DNA of 64,000 nucleotides from Gavia stellata. Its lineage: Eukaryota; Chordata; Aves; Gaviiformes; Gaviidae. Under the pieces are notes generated by a model. It was not told the DNA's origin, ran no database searches, and worked only from the letters and a program-made list of their open reading frames with translations. The position numbers and the translations under genes were made by a program. The first letter of the stretch is position 1. Each line of letters opens with the position of its first letter. The stretch is taken from positions 198,501 to 262,500 of the forward strand of contig NC_082634.1 of NCBI RefSeq assembly GCF_030936135.1, written 5' to 3'. Shown here piece by piece: positions 1-17,000 of the stretch.

Positions 1-5
1 TGCAG

Positions 6-2979
<2,974 letters not shown>

Positions 2980-3277
2980 GCCGGGGGGGGACACGCCGAG
3001 GTGGCCCCCGCGCCGCACCCCAAGCCCAGGGGGCACCCCAGGTGGCCCCCGTGTCCCCAGGAGGCACCCCAAGCACAGCGGGGGGACACCTGAGGGGGTC
3101 CCTGCGCCGGAGGGGACACGGAGGCAGAAGGGACGCAGAAAGAAGATGGGCGTCCCCAAGGACGGGGACACGGACGCACGGATACGGGGCACGCCGACAC
3201 GTCCCGCGGGGACACACGGACACGGGACGTACGTCCCGCGGGGACACGGGTCCCCCCCAGTGTTAACGAGCCCCTGC

Positions 3278-3283
3278 AATAAA
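3278..3283 (+). terminator. SARS2: Poly(A) signal of SARS2
   Basis: AATAAA lies 299 bp after the stop codon and is followed by a T/G-containing stretch. It is the only canonical signal before the opposing NFKBIB 3' end. Confidence 0.85.
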
Positions 3284-3326
3284 CGCCACCTTCACTCCCC
3301 CCACCCCTGAGAGCTGCAGCCCGTGG

Positions 3327-3450
3327 GCACACGTGTGCTCCTCCGTGCTCTCGCACACGCGTGTGCCCACCCGCACTCCACCTGCATTTGCACACACGTG
3401 TTCTCTGGGCACGTGTAGGCAAAGCGTTTGGTTTTGCACACGCGTGTGCA
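3327..3450. repeat. Cluster of perfect CA/CG/TG palindromes downstream of SARS2
   Basis: Three perfect palindromes sit within 124 bp: GCACACGTGTGC at 3327-3338, GCACACGCGTGTGC at 3353-3366 and TGCACACGCGTGTGCA at 3435-3450. They are alternating purine-pyrimidine tracts of the Z-DNA-forming type. The first contains a CACGTG E-box. They lie in the space between two convergent genes. Confidence 0.7.
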
Positions 3451-3683
3451 CCCCGTAGCAGCGCTGCAGCCCAAGTCAGCGCAACGCCCAGAGAAGAAAC
3501 TGGGGGGACTGGGAATTGCTGGGGGGGGGGCACTGGGAAGGGTAGAGGGGACAATGAGGATCCTGGGGGTGTCACACCCGTCATGGGGCCCCGGGGGGGG
3601 CTGTGACCCCCTGCCTGGTGCCGGCGCCGCGAGGAAGAGGAGGAGGGGGGCGGCAGGGGGGCTGCGCGGTGGCCAAACGCCTC

Positions 3684-3689
3684 TTTATT
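3684..3689 (-). terminator. NFKBIB: Poly(A) signal of NFKBIB
   Basis: TTTATT on the plus strand reads AATAAA on the minus strand, 179 bp beyond the NFKBIB stop. The 3' UTR also holds a run of about 19 G (plus strand, near 3731-3749). Confidence 0.75.
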
Positions 3690-3867
3690 TTACAACAACC
3701 GATACAAATCCTCTATGCTATGACCAGGACTGGGGGGGGGGGGGGGGGGGGCGGCAGGGTTGGGGTGGGGGGGGAGCGGGGGCTCCCCCAAAGTCCAGCC
3801 AACAGTATCGGGAGCCCCCAGATAAATAGGGGGAGACTTGGCAGGGTTGGGGGCATCGGGGGGCCCA

Positions 3868-6037
3868 TCAGTCCAGGCAGCGCCCACTGTTGATGATGAT
3901 ATCGTCGTATTCCTCCTGGGGGGACACGCATCCAGCGCTCAGCATCACCCCCCCCCCCCGAGTTTCAGGGGGGCTGCTGGGAGCAGGGGGAGCCCCCCCA
4001 GTTTCAAGGGGGCTGCTGGGAGCAGGGGGAGCCCCCCCTCATCAGCATAGCAGAGGAACCGAAGGGATTTTGGGGCACGCGCTCAGTGGGGGCGCCACTT
4101 ACGTCGCTGTTCTCGCCCTCGCCCTCGTCGGGGCTGTCCTCGGAGTCCCCGGGGGGCTCCTGCGCCCCGAAATCCCGCAGCAGCTGGGGCAGGCGGGGGT
4201 CGGGGCGGTGGCGGGCGCTGTAGAGGGGGGTGTACCCCACGTACATGCGGGCGGCGGGGTCGGCGCCGGCGCGCAGGAGGCACTCGGCCACTTCGGGGCT
4301 CTGCGCCTCCACCGCCAGGTGCAGGGGGCTGCGGCCGCAGCTCGGCTCCTGGTGGGGGGGGGGGGGAAGAGGGATCAGGGGGGCGCAGGGGGGCACAGGG
4401 GACCCCCATGTCTTTGTCCCCCGCCTCAGGGCGGCGCTCACCGCCTTGTTGAGGTCGGCACCGGCGCTCAGCAGCAGCTCCACCATCTCCAGGTCTTTGC
4501 GGAGGACGGCGACATGGAGGGGAGTGTAACCTGCCGGGGAGGGGGGGGGCGTCGCTGCGGCCCCCCCAGCCCCACGGGGATTCCCCAGCCCCACGGTGTC
4601 CCCCTCCAGCCCCACAGGGTTTCCCCAGCCCATGTCCCTCTGCCACAGCTCCGCAGCGTGGCCCCTGCCCGAAACCGTGCCCCCCCCTCCCATCTTCCCC
4701 CATGGCTTCGCACCGCAGCCCCACAGCGTCCCCCCGCCCTCCACCATGTCCCCACAGCATCCCCCCCCACGCCACAGCCCCACGCTGTGCCCCCCACCCT
4801 CTGTAGTGTGTCCCCCCTTGCCACAGCCTCACACAACAGCCCCACAGCGTCCCCACACCCTCCGCCAGGCCCTCACGCCGCAGCCCCACGGTGCCCCTAC
4901 CACAGCCCCGCCACCCCCCCCACACCGTCGTAGTTGACGCTGTCGAGCTGGGCGAGCGCCTCCTCGTCGCGGGGCGCCGGGGGGGTCCGGGGGGGCCCCA
5001 GGAGGTGCCGGGCGCAGCCCCGGCGGCCCTCACGGCAGGCGAGGTGCAGCGCCGTGTGCCCCCCCCGCTCCTGCACGCACAGCCCCGCGCCCGCCGCCCG
5101 CAGCTTCCGCACGAAGCCCGACAGGCCCAGGATGACGGCGATGTGCAGCGCCGTCTGCGGGGAGAGAGACCCCTCAGAGGGGAGCACGGGGAGCCCCCCT
5201 GGGCCAGCGCGGAGGCTGGGGGGCACCCCCCAACCCAGCCCCACCTTTGCCATACCTGTCCCAGGTCGTTCTGCAGGTCCAGGTACTCGGTGCCCCCCGT
5301 GTACTGCAGGATGGAGTCCAGGAAAGCCTCGTGCTCGTGGATGACGGCCAAGTGCAGGGCCCTTGGAGGGGGGGGCAGCGTTACGGGGAGTCCCGCCGCC
5401 CCCAGCCCCGCGTGGGGGCCCCCCCAGGGAGACAGGGCAAGGACTGAGCTGGGGCTGCGCCTCACGGGGCGCAGCATGGCCCCGGGTGGGCCCGGGGGGG
5501 GTTCGAAGGGGACCCCGCGGGGGGCAGGACCTGCTGTCACAGCCCTCCCGGGACCAGGGTCCTCCCCGTCCGCCCCGGGACAGGGGGGTCCCCCCCCGCC
5601 GCACCCCCCCGCAGGGCAGGGGGGTCTCCCCACTTAGCGGTGGGGTCCTCCGCCCCCAGGAGAAGGGGGTCCCGTGCCTGACCCCCCCCAACCCCCGCTC
5701 GCACTCACGTGTCACCGTCCTCGGTGAGGAAGCCCAGGACGTGCCGCAGCCAGGCCGCGGGGTCTACAGCGGCCGCCGGCGGCGACGACGCCACCGCCGC
5801 CGCCTCCTCCTCCTCCTCGGGGGCCTCAGAGAGGCGGACGGCGCCTACAGCCGCCGTGACGGGGCCCAGGGCCGGGCCGGGCCGCTCGGGGCCGGGGCTG
5901 GCGGGGCCGGGGCTGACGGGCAGCGGCCCCAGCTGCCCCTCGCCCAGCGAGCCCAGGCCGCTGTCACACCACTCATCGCCCTCGGGCCGCTTCACCTCAC
6001 CGGGGGGCGCCGGCGCCGCCGCCTCCGCGGCCGCCAT
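3868..6037 (-). CDS. NFKBIB: NF-kappa-B inhibitor beta (I-kappa-B beta)
   Basis: Cytoplasmic ankyrin-repeat inhibitor that masks Rel/NF-kB nuclear localisation signals. Exons in transcript order: 6037-5709, 5361-5256, 5154-4926, 4530-4442, 4348-4103 and 3915-3868, giving 348 residues. The phosphodegron is DSGLGS at residues 25-30; both serines targeted by IKK are present. Ankyrin repeats start at EDGDTALHLAV and continue with TALHIAVILG, TALHLACREG, TPLHVAVLRK and SPLHLAVEAQ. The acidic PEST-like tail ends in GENSDEEYDDIIINSGRCLD. The EEYDDI core identifies the beta rather than the alpha or epsilon paralogue. The linker between ankyrin repeats 3 and 4 is about 30 residues shorter than I recall in mammals. 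The tail also lacks the mammalian TPASKPLPDD-type extension. The gene shares a promoter region with SIRT2. Confidence 0.95.
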
Positions 6038-6449
6038 GCACGGGCCGCCGGGCTGGGCCGCGCTCAGGCCCGCGCCGCCATGGGGCCGCCGCCGCCGTCC
6101 CGGGAAATCCCCGCCGGGCCCGGCGATGGCGGCCGCGCGGGGCCTGCCGGGACCCGTAGTCCTCACCCCACTTCCGGGGCGGTGCGCGCGGTGCACGCCG
6201 GGAAGCGCGGCGCTCTCCGCCTATGAGCGCCGCCCGCGGGGCACGCCGGGAGGTGTGGCAGCAACGGTGGGGCGGGCGGCGCGGTGCACGCCGGGAAGCG
6301 CGGCGCTCTCCGCCTATCGGCGCCGCCCGCGGTGCACGCCGGGAGGTGTGGCTGGGCGCTGCAGGGCACGCCGGGAGGTGTGGCAGCAACGGTGGGGCGG
6401 GCGGCGCGATGCATGCCGGGAGGTGTGGCCCGGGCAGCGGCCGGCGCCC
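6038..6449. promoter_or_regulatory. Bidirectional CpG promoter of NFKBIB and SIRT2 with internal duplications
   Basis: Only 412 bp separate the two start codons. At 6141-6160 the minus strand reads ACTACGGGTCCCGGCAGGCC, close to the ZNF143/THAP11 promoter motif, and an ETS-type CACTTCCGG lies at 6169-6177. Six copies of GCACGCCGGGA (one with GCATG) occur at 6193, 6241, 6286, 6334, 6366 and 6411, within partial tandem duplications offset by 93 and 124 bp. No TATA box is visible. Confidence 0.75.
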
Positions 6450-9430
<2,981 letters not shown>

Positions 9431-9448
9431 CGTGGGGGGGGCCGTGAC

Positions 9449-9454
9449 ATTAAA
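9449..9454 (+). terminator. SIRT2: Proximal poly(A) signal of SIRT2
   Basis: ATTAAA occurs 18 bp after the stop codon. It is followed by a T- and G-rich stretch (CGTTGTCGGCCTCGTCTGTT). A second candidate, AATAAA, lies at 9865-9870. Confidence 0.7.
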
Positions 9455-9896
9455 TGGTCGCAGAGGCGCGTTGTCGGCCTCGTCTGTTCCCTTCTGGGGG
9501 CCGGGGGGGGCACCGAGTTTGGGCGGGAGGGGGGTGGTTTGGGCCCCCGCCATGGAGCAGGAGGGCAGGAACGGGGAGGGGGGGTACGGGTGCGGGGGGG
9601 GGTCACTGATACCACGGGGGTACTGGCCTGGGGGGGGGGGGGGGTCCCCGGTCACTGGGGGGTACTGGTGGTGGTGGGTGAATGGGGGTGGGAACTGGGG
9701 TACTGGAGGGTAACGGGGCTGCGTACTGGGGGTACTGGGACACCGGGACCGTCCCCACCGGCAGTGCACAGGCGGGGCGGGGGGGGGGGGGGCTCCCACC
9801 GGGGCCCCCCGTCACCATGGAGACCGTGAATACCCCTTTTCCTGCCTTCTCCCGGTATTTGTGCAATAAAGCGTTTTATTTCTAAAACCTGGCTGC
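9455..9896. other. Region downstream of SIRT2, no gene seen
   Basis: G-rich low-complexity DNA with imperfect GGGGTACTGG-type repeats. At 9865-9880 there is AATAAA on the plus strand overlapping closely with TTTATT (AATAAA on the minus strand). The plus-strand copy may end a longer SIRT2 transcript. In mammals RINL lies between SIRT2 and HNRNPL; I find no RIN-like or VPS9 coding sequence here. Confidence 0.5.
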
Positions 9897-10440
9897 CTCC
9901 TGCCCGGCCCTGGGGGGGCCCTGCCCGGTCTGGGGGGGCCCTGCCCGGCCCTGGGGGGTCCCTGCCTGGCCCTGGGGGGGCTCTGCCCGGTCTGGGGGGG
10001 CCCTGGGGGGTCCCTGCCTGGCCCTGGGGGGGCTCTGCCCGGTCTGGGGGGTCCCTGCCCGGCCCTGGGGGGGCTCTGCCTGGTCTGGGGGGGCCCTGGG
10101 GGGTCCCTGCCTGGCCCTGGGGGGGCTCTGCCCGGTCTGGGGGGTCCCTGCCCGGCCCTGGGGGGGCTCTGCCCGGTCTGGGGGGGCCCTGGGGGGTCCC
10201 TGCCTGGCCCTGGGGGGGCTCTGCCCGGTCTGGGGGGTCCCTGCCCGGCCCTGGGGGGGCTCTGCCCGGCCCTGGGGGGTCCTGCCCGGCCCTGGGGGGG
10301 CTCTGCCCGGTCTGGGGGGGCCCTGGGGGGGCCCTGCCCGGTCTGGGGGGGCCCTGGGGAGGTCCCTGCCCGGCCCTGGGGGGTGCTGCCAGGCCCTGGG
10401 GGGGCTCTGCCCGGTCTGGGGGGTCCTGCCCGGCCTGGGG
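9897..10440. repeat. G/C minisatellite between SIRT2 and HNRNPL
   Basis: Tandem array of short CTGCCCGGTCTGGGGGG and CTGCCCGGCCCTGGGGGG units, arranged in a loose higher-order pattern. The minus strand is open for over 500 codons and would read as a Pro-Gly-rich, collagen-like protein. Its codon pattern follows the repeat, so I do not call it a gene. Runs of G on the plus strand could form quadruplexes. Confidence 0.85.
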
Positions 10441-11079
10441 GCTCCCGCCTGTCCGGAGGGGTCCTGGGGGTCCCTACCTGACGGGACGCGGTGGGCAGGG
10501 CCAGCGCTAAAGGGCGCGGGCCAATCCGAAGTGAAGGCTGAGGGGGGTGGCGAATCAGAGCGCGGGGCGGCAGGCGCGGAGGTTGATAGGCGGGAGGGTT
10601 AGCCAATGGGTGGGGGGGAGGGCTGGCCTGGCGGGAGAGGCTGAAGAGGTTGCGAGAGGCATGAGAGGAGCCAATCAGAGCCCAGAGTGGTTGATTGGAG
10701 TTGCCTTTGACCAATAGCCTGGCGAGCCGCCGCCGAAAGGCCTTCTGGGAGCAACCGAAAACGAAGGCGGAGTCTAAGTGCAGGGCCATGAAGAAGGGCG
10801 GGGCGCGGTTCAGACAGGCAGCCGCTCCAGCCAACCAGCTCGGTGGGCGGGCGGACGGACGCGGACTGCGGCCAATGGAAGGCGGCGGCGCCGCTGAGGG
10901 GCAGAAGCGCGGGCGAATGGGCGCGGGGCTGTCGGGCCGGCGGGCCCAATGGCGGCGGAGGGCGGGGCCGGCGGCGGAGGGGCAGCGCCGCGAGCCAATG
11001 GGCCGGGAGCCCCGCCTTGAGTGGCGGGGGGGCGGGCCAATAGGGGCGTGGCGGAGGCGGCGCGGCGGAGTGAGGCGCC
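10441..11079 (+). promoter_or_regulatory. HNRNPL: HNRNPL promoter with nine CCAAT boxes
   Basis: CCAAT cores occur at 10521, 10603, 10671, 10711, 10872, 10946, 10995 and 11037 on the plus strand and at 10694-10698 on the minus strand. Several have the full NF-Y context, such as GCCAATGGG and GAGCCAATCAGAG. GC boxes lie among them. No TATA box is seen. The last CCAAT is about 40 bp before the start codon. Confidence 0.8.
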
Positions 11080-14000
11080 ATGTCGCGGCGGCGGTGGCGG
11101 GGCCCGCAGAGCGCGGAGGGCAGCGGCCGCGGGGGAGAGATGGGGAAGATGGCGGCAGGCGGCGGCGGGGGGGGCGGCTCGGGCCGCTACTACGGTGGGG
11201 GCGGCGAGGGCGGCCGCGCTCCCAAGCGCCAGAAGACGGAGAACGCGGAGCCGCCGCCGCACGGGCCTGGCGGGCCGGGGGGGGCTGGCGGCGGGCCCGG
11301 CGCTGCCGGAGCGGTGAGCGGGGTCGGGGGGCGGCCGGGGGGCGGAGGGGCTCTTGGGACGGGGCGGGCATCATGGTGGGGTCTGAGGCGGGGGCGAAGC
11401 AGGGCCTGGGGGGGGCGGAGCGGGGGGTGGCACGATGGGCCCCGAGTGGGGCGAGCTGGGGGGCAGGATGAGGCCTGAGGGGGGCAAAACGTGCCCTTGG
11501 CGGGGGGGTAAATATGGTGGATGGGGCAGGGCTTGTGAGGGGCGGATCGTGGCCGAGGGGTGGTCAAAGCTGGGGCAGGCTGGCACCGAGAGGGCTGGAA
11601 ATGGGGGGCAGGGTAGGTCTGGGGGACTGGGGGGGGTGTCAGGGACTGCCTGGAGGACACATGGGGTAGGCCAAGGTCTCGGGGGTCTCAGGTCAGGGCT
11701 GTGGGGGGAGAGGGTCTGCCCTGACTTGGTGCTCAGCACCAGCGGGGAGAGGGGAAGTGTCTTTTGAGGGGCAGGGCTGGACCCCGAGGGCCTGCAGAGC
11801 ATCTGGGAACAGGCTAGGGGGAGGCAGGGCCCTGCAGGGTCTCTGTCCGCGTCCCCCAGCGGCACCGCGAGCTGTTCTGTCGCACCAAGTTCAAAACTGC
11901 TCCCTCTTAACCGGCGAGACAGGACTCTCAGTTGCAGCGACAGTCAGAGGGTGGGCTGAGATTCCCGCGGCAGCAGCCGGACCTTACCCGGGGCGGTTTT
12001 TCTTGGTAGTGCCCCAGATGTGCCTAATTTGGGGGGAATAAAGAGGCCTTGGTGGCTCTGGGCGAGCGCCATACTGAGCTGACCCCTTGTCTCCCCCCAG
12101 GAGAACTACGACGACCCCCACAAGACGCCCGCCTCCCCCGTGGTGCACATCCGGGGGCTGATCGACGGCGTCGTGGAGGCCGATCTCGTGGAGGCCCTGC
12201 AGGAGTTTGGCCCCATCAGGTGAGGAGACGCGTTGGGGGATGCGCACGGCTGGTGGCATCACGGTGGCTCCACAGTGTCGGTCTGACCGCGGCCTTCGCT
12301 CTCCCAGCTATGTGGTAGTGATGCCTAAAAAAAGACAAGCTTTGGTGGAGTTTGAGGACATCCTCGGCGCCTGCAACGCTGTTAATTACGCAGCCGACAA
12401 CCAGATCTACATCGCTGGTCACCCCGCCTTCGTCAACTACTCCACCAGCCAGAAAATATCCCGCCCCGGGGACACGGATGATTCCAGAGGCGTCAACAAC
12501 GTCCTGCTCTTCACCATCCTGAACCCCATTTATTCCATCACAACGGTGGGTGATGCGCCGGGAGAACCCAAGGGTTTTGGGAATGTGGAGCCGGACACGT
12601 GGATCTCTCCTGGCCCTGGCATCCGCTGCTTTGGGGGGAATTAGGGGGGCCACCGCTGTGCCTCAGTCAGGTCCCTCACTGCTTCTCGCCTCTCTGTCCC
12701 GCAGGATGTGCTGTACACCATCTGCAACCCCTGCGGCCCCGTGCAGAGGATCGTTATCTTCAGGAAAAACGGTGTCCAGGCCATGGTGGAATATCCTTCC
12801 GGGAGCCCGGGGCTGCCTCTCTCGTGTTTTTTTTCTGCTGTGGGTTGGTTTGGATTTGCCTCAGACTGGTTGCCTTGGCCGCACTCTGGCGTGTCCTGGC
12901 CAGCTACGGGGAGGGAGCTGGGGGTGTCCCAAATTACTGTGCGCTCAGGGAGCGACGCCTGACCCACGGTATGGTCGGATCCGTTCTTCCAGACGGCGAA
13001 ACCTGCCCTAAAGACGCTTTCATTTCTGTCAATGTCCTTAACGCCGCTAACGTTTGACTCGGTGCAGAGCGCCCAGCGAGCCAAGGCGTCCCTCAACGGG
13101 GCCGACATTTACTCCGGGTGCTGCACGCTGAAGATCGAATACGCCAAGGTAAGCCTCCCTGCCGGCAGCGCGCACCCCTCGTGGGGTGACGCTGCTGACG
13201 CCTGACGGTTCTGCGGGTGTCTCTCGCAGCCCACGCGCCTGAACGTCTTCAAGAACGACCAGGATACCTGGGACTACACCAACCCCAACCTCAGCGGACA
13301 AGGTAATCTCCGATGAAGCGCTTTGTACCTACGCACACGGTCGGGCACAGCACTCTCATACCGACCCACAATATGTAATGCCATTCGCCTGCCCGTACCT
13401 TCAGCCGGAGCTGGTGTGGGCTCGACGGGGAGAAGGGCTCGGGGGGCGAATTGAGTCGAAAAACCGGGCGGCGATGGCCGGGGGTTTCTCTCGGCGGTTT
13501 GTTCTGCGCGTTAATTGTCGGGGAGCATCGGTGTCAGGCGTGTGAAGCGAGGGGGAGTCTCTGCACCAGTGATACGCGGTTGTTTTTTTATATTTAATGA
13601 GTTTCTGGTGGTTCGGGGCGGGGAGGGGGGGGGAAGTGCCATTGCTTTCTTGTGTCTGCCCCGCTGCCGGCTCTTTGCGCGCCTCATCTTCCGAACTGGA
13701 TTTACCAAAACGGGGCTGCGTCGCCCTCCCGGAGCTGAGGGGCGAGTTGGAAACGCCCCTGGCCTGGTTGGGGGGGGCGCCTGGCCCGTCTCTAAAACCG
13801 GAGGGGAGACGCCAGCTCCCTTGAGCTTGGGGGGGGGGGCGGCAGAGACACCCCCCTCCAAACCCCGTGCTCGCGGGAGTGGACGTCTCCCCCTCCCAGC
13901 TGGATGCCGGGGCGGCCGTTGATGCCCTCTGTGTCGGGCTGCGCACAAGGAGCTCGGCGACACTTGGTTTTCGGGCTTTTTGGGGTCTGGTGTTTTTTGT

Positions 14001-17000
14001 TTTTTAGGGTTTTTTTTTTTGAAGTAAAACGCTTCATGTTTTAAAGCCGGGGTGTCGGCGCCGGGCGGCCTCGGCCGCTCGAAGCGGGGAGGGACGGGGC
14101 GGGTTGGGGGGCGGCAGGCACGGGGTCGGAGGGGGTGGGATTCGCTGCGGGAGCCGCCGAGCCACCGTCCGCCGGACACCCCCGCTTTTCAAAGCTGCGG
14201 AGCCGTTGAGGTGCGGACGCAAGCAATGGCATTACATGACTTAGCGAGGGGCAGGGGCAGAGCTCTCCTCCCGGGTACATACGTAGAAGATGTGCAGAGC
14301 CGCAGGGGCGAGAGGGGCTCGCTGGGAAGCGGGCGGCGGGGGGGGGTGCGGTAACGTGGCCTTTCCCAGCTCCGAGCAGTCATTTGCACATAACCCCGGG
14401 GACCATACTACAGCGGAAGTCCCGAATGGGCCGTGACCTGCCTCTGCACATTCCTCACACCACACAGTGTAGAAACCTTTACTGGAGAAAACACGCAGCA
14501 TCCAGAAACAAGCAGCAGCTTGAGCTCATTACATCAAGGACACAACACCGTGGCCCAAGGACTATCTACAGCACAGAGAGAAAGAGGCGCAGCATGCCAC
14601 AGCAGACATTTACCTTTTACTTACCAAAACCAGACCAAACCGAGCCCACGAATGTACACAGAACTAGAAAACACAGCCCAGAGGGTCCTCAAAACAAGCC
14701 CAGCAGCGCTCTTACCGGAGACCGGAGTAGATCTGAGGCCCTCCAAGACCTTAGGATTGCTCTCAGCACGGTTTGGTTTGGGAGGGCAGTTCCTTTGCTT
14801 TACGCTGTTTCTCCTGCAGTCCTCAACTGCCACCATATCAGCGCCAAGCGGAGACAAAAAACAAACACCAAAAATACCAAAACCAAACCAAAAAAAAAAA
14901 AACCAAACACCAAACCAAACCAACCAACACAAAGCAACCCAACCCCAAGGGCACACAGGTCCCTAGGAGGCCGTAGCTGGGGCCGTGCGGGTCTGGCGCA
15001 GGCCGGCGCTCGAGCCGAGACACATTTCCATTACAGAGGAGACACGCACACGGGAAAGAGCTACACAGAGCCAGAAGCACCATTTTGTTACAGCACAACA
15101 CAAATTGCAGGAGGTGAAACACGGAGGAACACTCTCATTTATCACACCTTTATGTCCTCTCTCTCGGTATCTTCTGAGGACAAAACATCTGTGAGACCTT
15201 TTTTTTTTTTTAAAAAAAGAAAGATTTTACTTTTTTTTTAAAGAAAATTTGTAGCGGTTTTGTGCCTTTGACCTGTGTTTATGACTCTGAAACCATGTGA
15301 TGCAGGGTCGCAGTGTATGTTTGATGGGACGCCATCTTTCAGAACTGTGCTAACTCACTCTTGAAGCGTCCAATGGTAAGAGAAATACAGAATTTTTATA
15401 TGACAATGGACATTGTACTTTGTACTCCCGCTGTAAGTAGCCCTTTTCAATCTTTGTAATTGACTCGGAATAAACCTGTACGAAACCCGGTCGTGTAAAG
15501 GGAAGAGAAGAGCAACTGTACGGTGACATGAGCGTGTTTATGCCTTGTACGTGATGGCTCGTTTTAACCTGTTACTGCTGTTGCTTTGCTGCCTGTACCA
15601 GTCTCGCTCCCTCTCCCGTTTTGTCGGGGCGGGGAGATGTCTTGCCACTTTTTATTATTTAATTTATAGTTTTATTTTTCCTTTCTGTACATTAATTTTT
15701 AATTTTTATTATTTATTTTTTTTAAAATGGCTGTGTAGAAGCTAGCAGCGTCCCGGAGGCTGGGGGCGTGGAGTGGGGCGCTCCCCTCGCCGCACCTCCC
15801 TCCTAGTCAGCTTAGGGGGGGCCGGGGCTGGTCCCTGGTGGGTTGGGAGGGAGGGGGGTAGGATGAGGGGCTCCTGGGATCGGCCCCCTCACTCCGACCG
15901 GGGCTCTCCGTCCCCGCTGGGAGGAGACGCGGGGGTCCCGGTTGGGAGCGGGGCGCAGGGGTTCGGAGCCAGCCCCGCCGTCACCCTCCTGGGGTAGCTG
16001 GGGGATCCCCAAAGCCTCCCCGGGGCCAGGCTTGGGCGTCAGGGACTGGAGGGGCCCCCGGCGCCCTGGGGAGCGGTTCCCCCTGCCCCGAGACCCCCCT
16101 AACCTCTCCTTCCACCCGCAGGAGACCCGGGCGGCAACCCCAACAAGCGCCAGCGGCAGCCCCCGCTCCTGGGAGACCACCCTGCGGAGTACGGTATGCG
16201 ACGGGGGGGTGATCGGCGGGGTGGGGGGGGACAGGCGACGCCGGGGGGGTCTCCAACCCTCTCCCTGCGCAGGAGGACCCCACGGCGGATACCACGGGCA
16301 CTACCACGACGAGGGCTACGGCCCCCCGCCGCCCCACTACGAAGGGAGAAGGATGGGCCCTCCGGTGGGGGGGCACCGCCGGGGACCCAGCCGGTACGGC
16401 CCCCAATACGGGCACCCGCCGCCGCCCCCGCCGCCCCCGGAGTACGGCCCCCACGCCGACAGCCCCGTCCTCATGGTCTACGGCTTGGATCAGTCCAAGA
16501 TGAACTGCGACCGCGTCTTCAACATCTTCTGCCTCTACGGAAACGTGGAGAAGGTATAAACGGGGTGCGGCGGGGGGGGGGGCTTGGGCACGGGGAGGGC
16601 GATCTCCGAGGGGTCTCCGTGCCACCGCTTCCCCTTCCAGGTGAAGTTCATGAAGAGCAAGCCGGGGGCGGCCATGGTGGAGATGGCGGACGGCTACGCC
16701 GTGGACCGGGCCATCACCCACCTCAACAACAACTTCATGTTCGGGCAGAAGCTCAACGTCTGGTAGGTCTCGGCCGGGGCGGGGGCCGCAGTGGGCAGCC
16801 CTGCCCGCCCCGCTGAGCCCCCGCCCGCCCCGGCAGCGTCTCCAAGCAGCAGGCCATCATGCCCGGGCAGTCCTACGGGCTGGAGGACGGATCCTGTAGC
16901 TACAAGGACTTCAGCGGCTCCCGCAACAACCGCTTCTCCACCCCGGAGCAGGCGGCCAAGAACAGGATCCAGCACCCCAGCAACGTCCTCCACTTCTTCA

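Larger units (their letters stand above)
13303..16121 (+). other. HNRNPL: Long HNRNPL intron 6 with CA-rich and 3'UTR-like sequence
   Basis: At 2.8 kb this is the longest HNRNPL intron and its right half is unusually AT-rich for the window. CA/ACC-rich tracts, the ligand type of hnRNP L, lie at 14450-14470 and 14860-14945 (repeated CCAAACC and ACACC). A- and T-runs lie at 15195-15240, and T-rich 3'UTR-like DNA at 15640-15730. In mammals the orthologous intron carries a conserved autoregulatory poison exon. A candidate here is given separately. Confidence 0.75.

Noticed and set aside
9812-11374. 520-codon minus-strand open frame reading like a Pro-Gly collagen
   Set aside because: It follows the minisatellite at 9897-10440 and then runs through the HNRNPL promoter and exon 1 in antisense. 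No domain or splice context supports it.
12037-12042. AATAAA inside HNRNPL intron 1
   Set aside because: No upstream terminal-exon structure or downstream GU-rich support is evident. A single hexamer is expected by chance.
13060-13068. AG acceptor CTCGGTGCAG for HNRNPL exon 5
   Set aside because: It would remove the conserved residues FDSVQ and lacks a matching GT donor. The AT-AC U12 borders explain the exon fully.
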